DNA of 64,000 nt from Anseranas semipalmata (Eukaryota; Chordata; Aves; Anseriformes; Anseranatidae): NCBI GenBank assembly GCA_013399115.1, contig VXAA01006036.1:310241-374240 (forward strand). Direction: 5' to 3'. Positions 53,723 through 64,000 of the stretch are shown piece after piece (position 1 is the stretch's first letter; the number at the start of each line of letters is the position of its first letter). Both the position numbers and the translations under genes were made by a program. The notes under the pieces were generated by a model. It was not told the DNA's origin, made no database searches, and worked only from the letters and a program-made list of their open reading frames with translations.

Positions 53723-56408
53723 CTAGAAAGATAATGCAATAATATGAGATCCAATAAACATGCTGCAAAGTCTTCATTCACATAAATGACAGAAACTAAT
53801 TTGTGAGTTGAATTCAACATATCTCCAAACATTTTTATTAAATAGGGTCTTTATCTTATCTTGATGCTCTGCACCTTAATGATGGCTGATAAATGTAAGC
53901 TTGAATTCTCACCACGTCTAGTAAAGAACATCAGCTCTTATTTGTAGGATGCTATTAAGAAGTAAAAAAGAAAGGCGCATCAAATCTTTATTCTGTAACA
54001 TACTTTTTACCCCTTCTCCTTAAGCTGATCAGGGCAAAACTACTTAAGATACTCTGAGTACAACACAAATTCCTTAGTTTGTCTGAGAGTTCGTTTTTTA
54101 GTGTGAACACGTTTAACTCTTTTTGACAGAGGTTCACTTCTTGACCAAGGAGAATTGGAGAAATGCCTTCTTGTGCACTTCCAACACTCCTTCTGGAATA
54201 GTTGTGGTTACTGAAAGGATTCCTTTCACTCTTTTCTGATTGTGCTTCTTCCCCACCTTTGACACTCCACATGGATTTTGGGATTTTGTTCGTATTTTGG
54301 GAAACAGATGCTTGTTAGTATAACACACCAGTGTTTACATTGGAATTTTTCAGATTTTGGGTGGAGGGAAGAGAAGGAAATGGAGAGAGGGAAACCTTGA
54401 GGAAGTTATGCTGATTAACCTGCTGATAAAAATTAGTGATATTGATGTTTATCAGTCCATAAATAAAGTAACATAAGGTAAACTATCAGGATTTTAGAAA
54501 TGTAGTTCAGATGTTAGCAGAGACAGATTCGATATGTGAAACTTCTATTCAGAACCAAACTTCCCACAATGTTTGGACTGTTTATATTTGTGATTTTGAT
54601 TTACATCATAAGTGAGATACGACAGCAGCACATCACAAAATTCAACACAGATGTAAAGTTCTTCAAAATAGAAAAAACGTCCAAATATCCAAGCAGTTAG
54701 CTTAAATCATAATGCTGATCAACAAATACTATTAATAACAATAACTCACACGTAAAATTAAAACTAATAGCTAAATTTTCCCTAAATTTATGCATCTAAA
54801 TATAATTTTAATATTTGGGCAATATTAACATTTGTATATTTAATAATATTCAAAACTATAAATACTTGTTTTTCCTGTAATATTCTTATAGAAGCTCACA
54901 TTACAGTTAAATGATAAAACTTACACTAACTTATAAAAAATATTTCTTGCCTGTGTTTTATGAGATTCATGAATATTTAACTGTTCAACTAAATAGTAAT
55001 TCACCTATATAAAAGTGGAGTTGTAGTTGAAAAATACAGGGTAAAGAGAAGCCATAGTGACATTTTCACCTGAAAAAAAATGCAGTTAGTTACTACTTGT
55101 AGAGTGCTGAAATTGGACAATACATGAACAAGTACAAATACATGCCACCTTCAACAAAGATCTGACTTTACGTCCCTGTGGTACAAACTCAAAATTTAAT
55201 GAACTTATGTTAAAGTAGATGATGAGTATTTTCTGCCAAAATTGGGAATAAAATCTATCCTGAGAGTTTTTTCAACTTATATGTATAGTACTTATGCTGC
55301 ATATTAGGAAAGGAATACTATTTACATACTATTGAAAATATTTTCTTCAAATGAGAAAGAATTCAGCCTCTTAATCTCCTGAGTATACAAACAGACAAGA
55401 TGATTTGGCTACAAGTTACCAGAAATGAATACTCTCTAAGCACCACATCCTGTTAACTGTGATTTTTCAGAGCAAATATAAGTAACTGCTCGGTTTATCA
55501 CGGTCCTTTCTGAAGCTTTACATGAATTTGCTGAACTCCTCAGCACATTAACTTCTTACAGGGATAATTACAGGCTTGAGTAGTATGCAATTTGTATAGC
55601 ATTCACTGACCTCCAAGTTGACCTTGTTCAGGGGCAAATTCATAGGTTGTCATAAACCCCATTAGACATGCCTAGTTTGAGACAAAACCTTTCCAGACTA
55701 TAGCTGTTATAGATAATATGACATTTCAAAACATTCTACTATTTTTACATGCTAAAGCATTCTCTAAATATGATCAAACTAGCATCCATTGCTAAACAAG
55801 ACTTTCACTTTAAAAGGATAGAAAAATAAATTTAAAGCATAGCTTGTATAATTTTACAAGCTAAAGCAGAGATTCGTGTTTTAAAATGCCCAAACAACTG
55901 TATGTTCACATGCATTTTAGACAAACGTACACATGGTCACAATTACCAGACATCAAACTAGACTCAGACTACCTGAAATAGCTTCAACGAAGTGAGATCT
56001 CTAACTAAAGGCTAATATTTTATTCATTAGAGAGTAAAAATGGAGCAATAAGACAACAGAATAGGTCAAATTGGGCATAAAACTATTCTAAAACACAGTC
56101 GTAATACAGAAGAATAACATAGGACTTTTGATACAGATTTTAAAACCAATGTGCAACTTGAAAGATTTTGCAACAAAAATATACAATCAGTGCTAAAACA
56201 GAAAACACATTTTCCAAGATACTCACTTTGCCCCCAGATTATGCTTATTTTGGGGAAATCACTGACAGGCAATTAAATATGTGTATGGATTCTAAATGGA
56301 AAAGAGATACAAAAAATTTTGCAGTTTTCCAGCTCATAAAAAAAACATAAGGGAAATAAAATGGAAGTTTGTAAAGACTGCATTGAACTATTTAGTCTAT
56401 GCTTTTAG

Positions 56409-57832
56409 AAGACAAATCACTGATCACCTCTCAGCATATTGGGACTTGCTTTTAGCTGGCAGTGACAGGTAAGAAGCTAAAATCCAGCTGACGCCAGTTG
56501 ATGCTGCTATGCCAGCTGGCAGGGTTTGCCAGCTGCCTGCTGCTCCTCCAGACTGTGAATGTATCGTTGTAATGGATGCAGCATCTACTGGCTCAGTGAC
56601 AAAACTGCGATTGCTGGTGCTAATTTATTTAATTCACTGATCCATAACATTATTTGGTCAACGTGGTGTTCCCTGACTATGTTTTTAATCTTATTTAGTT
56701 GATTTGCTGTATACAAGCGCTTCTTTCATATCTTTCAAATTTATCATATAATTTAAAAGTAGAGACATACTGAAGCTCAAATACATTCATAAATTATTCT
56801 GTCCTTCCCACTAAAAGGTGTTTCTCTAATGTAGCCAAAAATGTATTTCATTAAATATTATACGACAGACTTCACTGTTTTGTCTAACTGTAATGTCTAC
56901 ATTCTGTCCAGGACACTTACTGGTGCTGAAATCTGAAGAGATTCAGTTTACTTTAGTGATTAAAAGCTAAATCCTTCCTCCTGCTGGTGCATGGATTCTT
57001 TCCATAATATTTAAATTTATTGAGAGAAACCATAAACTAAAAAGCTGTCCTGCATATCAGAGTGTTTCCCTACATTCCCATTCATTAACTTTTATAGTGA
57101 AGTCAACAACCTAGACCCATAAGTAGTCTGCTGAAACCCTGTTGAAACAGTGAAGGAATATCGTGCACAAGAAGCAAATATGCCCCTCAAGTTCCTCATT
57201 CTACATAAACACCCCAAGGCCACCAATGAAATTTTGGAAGCTTAATACTATACATTATCTCTTCTAAGTCTTCTCAAAGGAGAGCCAAATTTAACCATTT
57301 TTTATTTACTTAACCTGGATGAACCATAGTTTTATATTTTATCTATGTCTTTAATATTTTAGGAGACGTGTATTTATAACTGCAATTCTATTGGATGAAG
57401 AAAAAAGTATTCTTAGCCTTTTTCTAAAGGACAAGAAAATGACAATGTTTCCAGATAAAATAAGAGGTAAGAAATGAGCTAGCAAGAAACTTACTTGAAT
57501 TCTTTATTTCTATCAAAACCATAAAAACAAAACAAAGCTACAAAATAGATATTTACCCTTTAGGGTTACTTTCCGCATCCTACATGACTGCGGAACTTTG
57601 TGATAAATTAGGAAATGCCATATTCATTCTTCTCAGCACAGCACAAAAAATAAAAGAAAGTGAGAGTTCTTCGGAAGAGCATGCACTAGCATTTTACTAC
57701 TTTTACTCAAGTTTGAACACTGTTTATTATCTTATGCAGACAGCTGAAGACAGTCATTGTGTTTCAACCCTGCAAAGCTTCCAACATTTTCTGCAATATC
57801 TGCCCTTCTTGCGGAAACACAAAATTCATTAA
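56409..57832 (+). CDS. Candidate 3' exons of an unidentified antisense gene
   Basis: Three open segments on the plus strand join in one frame: 56409-56468 (acceptor GTCTATGCTTTTAG, donor CAG|GTAAGA, phase 2 to 2), 57363-57466 (acceptor CTTTAATATTTTAG, donor GAG|GTAAGA, phase 2 to 1) and 57564-57832 (acceptor ATTTACCCTTTAG, ending at a stop). Together they give about 143 residues, including DHLSAYWDLLLAGSD, VFITAILLDEEKSILSLFL, MTAELCDKLGNAIFILLS and TLQSFQHFLQYLPFL. The composition suggests amphipathic helices, possibly a helical-repeat protein; I do not recognise the family. The last intron is only 97 nt. The final segment contains several CpG dinucleotides, which are scarce around it. An AATAAA lies at 58287-58292. 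It is nested antisense in an FMN1 intron. Chance pseudo-exons are a real alternative, so confidence is low. Confidence 0.27.
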
Positions 57833-59639
57833 TTGTAATTCCTCATTTAGTTAGATGGACAAAAAACTTGCTGACAGACATATCCCTTTCAGTTTAAAAA
57901 ATGCAATTCACTCAAAATATTGACACTCTCCTTAAATGAGAACACATGTTAATAATTATGTGAAGTCTGTTAGAGATAATAGACAACAGAAAAGCCATTA
58001 TCTTTAATGTCCTCCTGCGTCTTTGAAATGATAATCATTGCACTAAAGGGCCAAAAATGATTGATGGACTTTCATTTGGAGCATACACCTGACACAAATT
58101 ACTTTACATTTACCTTTTTTTTTTTCTGCAAGAAGACAACAGAGTGGCATCACAAACATCCAACTATCCTGTTTGTTGAAAAAAGTATACGAGTTTAAGT
58201 TCCTCACAAGTCCTCAAATATACTGGAAAAAGTAATGCAACTTTGAAGCATGTCGCTTCAGTAATGGAGCTACAGAATGCACATGGAATAAATCACAGCA
58301 AAGGAATGCTCTTTTCTAAAATAACTCTTTTTCAGGCTTACAGGGCATCATAGCTTAATACATAATGGATCTTGCTTTTTATCTTATTCCAAAATACATT
58401 TCCTAATTCTGCCTTTCTTCTGTTTGGTACTACACGAACAGATTCTGGTTCTGCAAATCTAACAGAAAGGGAAGCCCTATGGCTCAAAAACAATTACACA
58501 TGTCTATCAGCTTAAAAATCCACATGGGTATGTACAGACAAGAAACATTAACAGTTGAGAATGAATGAAAACAGAATTCTTTCCATGTAAAACTTCAGTG
58601 CTTCATCTGACATGAAAGCATCTATAGAAGATTTTCAGAGTCCGGGAAAGATGTTAGCCCCTTCAAATTATATTCAAATCTATTGAAAGCTGAGTTCTTT
58701 CAAAACAAACAGATGATTATTTTCAGCAAAATAGGTTAGAGTTTTTATATGTTAATTGTTTTCTATTTTCGTTGTTTTCACAAACAGCTATGGACCTTAA
58801 TGGTAGCATATTAAATCTATACTTGAGCCTTTTTGGTACATGAAAACTTTATATTTGAAGTCCATTTACAATTTAATACATAAAACTTAAAATGTTTTCT
58901 TAAATAAACCATACATTCCTAGACAAATGCTTTAGTGGTAGTCTTAGTGGATAATACAATAGGTGCAGAAATCATATATCCAGAAAGCTACAACTGAAAT
59001 CTAAGCATGAGAAAATACAAAAATGATAACAAAAATAATCCAGTTTAATAGCAGCACTTTCAAAAGCATGCCAGTGAGACTTTAAAAATTGAGTCACAAA
59101 ATAGGTGTCATATTCAAAAGGTATTTAGAGTCTAAATGTCCAATAAAATCAATACCTAAATTGAAGTTATATACTTCATAACCTGGTGCATCTAACCTTT
59201 TTTCTTCTTGATTTGCAACAAGCTGTAGTTTTCAAGTCATTTTGAAAGTGAGACCCAACTAGATGCATTTGAAAAATCTTAGCTAAAGACCACAGTACCT
59301 TGCATGGCATAAATACATTTAGATCTTATGTATATTGCCAAGTTGCATCATAACAGTAACCTAAATACTTAGATTAAGCTAATTCAATTAACCAAAACCA
59401 GAGAGAAATTGATTTGATTCATATGCAGGTGCTAATGAACTCTGCTTCTTTATTTTCGTCTAGTAACTATGACTTTGCCTGTTGCATATTCAACCACTTC
59501 AGAACTAACCTAGGAAATAAATCCAACTCCTATACATTATTCGTCCATCTAGAGTCTCTTGGAATGCCAGGTTCCAAGCAATTGCCCCTTTTCCATTTCA
59601 TAGATATCACATCCAAAAATCACTGCATTGTATTACCTT

Positions 59640-59670
59640 GTATAAGACTAAAATGCTTTTAGTCTTATAC
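59640..59670. repeat. Perfect 14-bp hairpin
   Basis: GTATAAGACTAAAA, a 3-base loop TGC, then the exact reverse complement TTTTAGTCTTATAC. Confidence 0.9.
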
Positions 59671-61407
59671 TTCAAAATCATTATTGTAAGAAAACAATTG
59701 CATTTATTAATCCTTCAATATATTGCACGGTATTTTGCTCTAATATTGGTACGTAACTAATACATGACAAATTTTCCCCATCCAGAAAAGACACGTTCTA
59801 TTGTCAAGACATAATACCTAGAAGACTAGAATATCTATTTTGATTGTTATCTACATACAACTGTAAAACTTTTCTTTACACAATTGCTTACACGCAGAGT
59901 TGATAAATGTACAAGAATCTGGGTTTTCTGAAATATTTCAGAGAATGTAGAGCTGGAAAAAAAGAGTTCTTCCAAATCTGCTGAATTTTCCATAGGAGTG
60001 CATGATCAAAGTAGTATGAGCAGCCAAACACCCTGCAGAGCTTCTGAAGCTCAGATAAAGCATAACAAACTTCAAGAATATGTAAGTGTACCAGAAGGTA
60101 CATTTGACCTTCATTTAAACTATATCAACATTTAAACTATATTATTTTTACATTGTATCACTGCCAAATGAATGTGCTGTATTTTTCTCAAATAAGTTGA
60201 TGTATGCCTAAAAAATACATAAAATCTCCCTCTATGCAGTCCTTTAAGATGCTATAATACCATTGCTGCTGGAAGGTTCTTAACTTCCCTTCCTTTTTTT
60301 CTCCACATAGTTGTTAGAATATCTCATTTTTTGCTTACTGCGCTTCAAGTTCTAGTAATTATATTCTCAGGTGAGGATGACAGCCTCTAGAACCTACTTA
60401 AACTGCCTTAGTAAGCCACTTTCTGTCTGGCACAAAAGCAATGAATTTGGGAGTCAAAGAAGCACTACCACTCGAAAAAAAGGACAGCCAGCTGTTTTCA
60501 TCCATAGGAGAACGGACAGAAACTGGACTTTATGACTTTAAATTGAGATTCACAATGTTGGAAAGGCACTCAAAATGTCATCCAAAGCATTTCTTCATGT
60601 ACTCAAGAAAGTATTTCTTATGTACTTCAATACAGTATCAACTATATGTGTATCATTCTAAACACATTTACTTAATGATCTCCCAATACAGAAACACATT
60701 TTCCCCAGCCAAAAGTGCTCTACATTCCTTTGGTATCCTTACTCCCAAAAAGCTTTTCATAATTTTTCTTTGCAGCAGCTGCATGCACTTGATGATACTT
60801 ACTGTGTGTCCCACATCAACCTTCTCTTTTCTAGACTAAACAATCATAATCATTGAATTTTTCTCAGAGACTACTTTTACACTTTTGATCATTCCCACTT
60901 TTCATGATTCTTTACAGCTAGTAAACATTTTTAATGAAGGGCTGTAGTGCCTAAATCTAGATGCAGCTCTTAACTGAGACATGGCTAAGTAGATTGTCTT
61001 GCAAGCAACACTTCAGTTGATGTATCATGTTTATGTAATGTTTATCTTGTTTTCCCTTTTTTGTAGTACCACGATTTGACAATTCATGCTCCTCTTGTGA
61101 TCCATTACAATCCCAAGATCCTTTCTGCTAAACTATCACCTAGTCAGTCAGTTGTACCCCATCTTATTTTTAGGGAGGAAGATTACTCTCAACTGTACAG
61201 ACTTGTGCTTATCCCTATTTTTCAGATCACATAGCAGATACATAGAAACTTTTTAAAGGGTCTAATCCAAAACTTATGCGGCCTCTTGCAACTAAGTGAA
61301 ACTGCAGAGTTAATATTCTATTATCCAGGTCATAAGTGAGAATATTGAGGTAACCAGACCCAGCACAGAATCCCCACAGAATCCTCAATGTATTCTCCCA
61401 TCTTGAC

Positions 61408-61530
61408 AGCGCGGATATATATGTGTATAAAATATATTATGTATTATAAATATATATTATAAATTTTATATTGTATTTTATATATAGTTACACACATAAT
61501 TATATACATGAATAAAAATATATACTCTGA
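61408..61530. repeat. AT-rich simple repeat
   Basis: Degenerate TATA/ATAT sequence with several TATATATTAT-like units, almost free of G and C between about 61415 and 61510. Confidence 0.85.
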
Positions 61531-61812
61531 GTATAACTTTCCAAATAGTACTGGACAACAGATCATCAGTCCCATTTATGTAGTACAAGATTTAGATATT
61601 TCTGGCTGAAAATGGTAGATGTCTATCACCTGTAAGCAACAAAAGTATAGTTGACAGTGAATGGTTTAATCAGGATTGTCATAAGGTGTCTACTATGTGG
61701 ATAAGCAGGTAAGAATAGAACAAAGTGAAACTTCTATAGGTTTAATGTGCTGTTTCACACTTAAGCATTCATTTCACAGACTAGCCATACAAATTATTCT
61801 GACTGGTATTGC

Positions 61813-61830
61813 AAAAAAAAAAAAAAAAAA
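61813..61830. repeat. Poly(A) run (18 nt)
   Basis: Eighteen consecutive A bases. No adjacent retroposon body or target duplication was recognised. Confidence 0.9.
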
Positions 61831-64000
61831 GTAATTCTGAGAATAAATTAAATAATATGAATTTATTTGCAAGAGAAATGTAAATACGTGGTAAAGAAGT
61901 CATAATTCAACAGGCCACTAATTGTTAGTCTCCTTAGTTTTTATAAAGAAGACCCAGTTAAATGAGAAACAATTCCCCTTGAACTTGAAAGACAGACTCT
62001 TCCAATTGCACGAGAAACTTGATTGTGAGGCACTGATTTAATTCTCATTCAAGGAGAAAAGTATTAAGTAACCATGTTTTAACAAGGGATCCTGCACCAC
62101 CTATTGGCCTGTCATTTTTCTAAATACCAAGCAGGCCAAACTTAGTTTGTATAAGATGGTATGAAATAGGACAAAAGTTTGTGTGGGTGAGAAGAGATTT
62201 AATGCAATGAATAGGTCAACACTAACATGTAGTATTAAATAAAATAGTTTACCTATGCCAAACACAAACTACTACTCCAGATTCTATAGCTGTAGCTGTA
62301 CCTTGCTTGGAAAGGCTTTTTTACAAAATGTGAAATAGGAATTTACAAAGAAACACAAAATCATACAGCATCAGCTAAAAATGATAACACATGATGAACA
62401 TCATCAGATTGGTCTTTCCTACTGTGTGTATAAAGCACCTTTAACCAGACTATACAATTCCATACACCATGACACGCCATAATTAAGACCAGACAAGCAC
62501 ATATTTCTGTACCGTAGCAAAGAAAAGGATTGTTGCTAAAGCCCTGCTGGACAGATATAATTGTTAGAAAAAAGGTAAGAGAAGTTGAATGATGCGAGAA
62601 AGCATGAGAAAGGACAAATGAAGCCACCAGAACTGATAGTTCTACATTAATCCATAGGAACTTTCTGTTACCATCTACTTATAAACCATCCTGTAACTAA
62701 ATAAATGCCTCCCTATCATCATTTCACTCACAGCCCACCAAGACTGACCCACCGGAGCTAGCAGACATCTGGGATTTCAGAGACAAAGGAAAATAGAGGA
62801 CCATACAAGAGGACCAACTGTCTAAAAATTTTCAACTGCTACTATGAGTCGTTTAACAAAGAAAGCTGGAAAGACAGAATATAAAATAAGAAATCCTTAT
62901 ATACCTAATTAAATTCAAATTTCATTTGAATTCTACAAGCTGGTTTATTTTTTCAACTGACCAAATGACAGAAAGTTTAATATTACTGAGCACAAGGTTT
63001 TGAAATGTTCACAGAAAACCCCACAATCTCCATATTTTGTAACACGATGATTATAATCCCAAGAGTTTCACCAAACTAAGTGCACGTATTAGATATAACT
63101 CTTAACTTTTCTCTTCCAGGATTTAATTTTGTATTTTCACAGAGTATTTTCAAGGAACTTTTTTATTCCAATAATTTCAGTAAATATGTCCCTAGTCTTA
63201 AAAATAAAAACTTTACATTAAAAACAAAACAGATTAATTCGAACACTGACATAAATAAAGAAAGTATCTTTGTAAGAAAACACATTGGTTTCTCACAAGC
63301 AATAGTACTTATTATCACACCATTATTTCCTACATTGTATAGAATAACTACTATTGAATTCAGTTTTGGATAAAGTTAAGAGGGATCATTAAAAAAATGT
63401 GCTCCTGTAACTAAGTTAGTTTACAAAGCAGTAACGAAAAATAACAATGCACATTCACTTTTCAGAAAACATGACTAATTCTCTGTTTTGCTGCCACAGA
63501 CCTGGAGACCAAGGTATATTCACTTAGTTGCTGAGATTTTGAAATACAAAGGTAACTATCTGTGCATGTTATTTCTCTATTAAAGTTACATTGGTTACAA
63601 GCCACATGCACTTAGAGCATTTATAAAGTAAAATGTAGTATCAAAGTATTTTTCATAGGGATGCTTGTGTCCAACTTCAATCTGATATTTAAAGGACTGT
63701 AACAATAAATAATTTCTTTAGGATGTACTTCCAAATGCCAGCATGGTCCCACACTCCAACTCTCCACCAGCCTCCTTTCTCATTTTTCACTTTTTGCATC
63801 ACATTAGTCTGAATTTCATAAATTCTATAGCCTTATTTACATTTCTCTTACACTAAGTGCAATACAGGGAGTTTATGATCAAAGATGCTTTGAAAGATCC
63901 AATTTCACTGATATGTTTGTATGAAAGCTCACTTTATATGTATAATAAAATTGAAAAAAATTCCACACTAATGCACCCAGCATGGGCAACAAACAGGAGG

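Larger units (their letters stand above)
53723..64000. other. FMN1 intron, 5' side (no FMN1 exon found)
   Basis: No segment encodes the FH2 start or the FH1 polyproline region on the minus strand, so the upstream exon lies beyond the right edge. The region holds a plus-strand candidate coding segment set at 56409-57832, an E-box cluster at 56485-56535, a perfect hairpin at 59640-59670, an AT-rich simple repeat at 61.4 kb and an 18-base poly(A) run at 61813-61830. Confidence 0.6.

Noticed and set aside
54490..54609. Plus-strand open segment ending at a GTGAGA donor
   Set aside because: Open in two frames at once, with weak acceptors. It could join the 56.4-kb candidate, but the evidence is not better than chance.
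57483..57530. Minus-strand GTAAGT donor-like site
   Set aside because: Checked as a possible upstream FMN1 exon; the sequence before it does not encode FH1 or FH2 residues and has no acceptor at a suitable distance.
1..64000. CRISPR arrays, operons or prokaryotic genes
   Set aside because: Introns, avian LTRs and the formin exons show vertebrate DNA. No regularly spaced repeats or long dense ORFs exist.

Overview
The window is AT-rich, CpG-poor vertebrate nuclear DNA, almost certainly from a bird. Two things support this. The minus strand carries eight coding exons of formin-1 (FMN1) that read in frame across every junction and match the FMN1 rather than the FMN2 paralogue. A complete 1.02-kb solo LTR and a truncated second LTR also have the termini of common avian endogenous retroviruses. 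There is no bacterial gene organisation, operon or CRISPR array.

Layout: FMN1 is transcribed right to left. In transcript order the exons are 53722-53635, 43865-43804, 43007-42919, 38288-38159, 36638-36492, 33380-33321, 31612-31492 and 17356-17264. They total 790 nt, about 263 codons, and cover most of the actin-binding FH2 domain: the knob, the GNYMNGG post motif and the following helices. The proline-rich FH1 region and N-terminal exons must lie beyond the right edge (53723-64000 shows no FMN1 exon). The last one or more C-terminal coding exons lie beyond the left edge (1-17263 shows none). The rest of the window is intron.

The introns hold a solo avian LTR on the minus strand at 12891-13909 with 5-bp target duplications, a fragment of a different LTR family at about 15790-15915, a long GA/GAAA microsatellite with a 72-base assembly gap at about 21 kb, a 32-base poly(A) run next to an ambiguous base at 51.8 kb, an AT-rich simple repeat at 61.4 kb, and several perfect hairpins and short tandem duplications.

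The most unusual candidate is a plus-strand series of open, phase-compatible segments with consensus splice sites, antisense to FMN1 and ending at 57832. It could be the 3' end of an undescribed nested gene, but it rests only on manual reading of splice sites and frames, and chance pseudo-exons are common in a window this size. A weaker minus-strand candidate with a membrane-spanning segment ends near 14636. In mouse, introns of this gene contain distal control elements for the neighbouring limb gene Grem1, so non-coding stretches here may also be regulatory.
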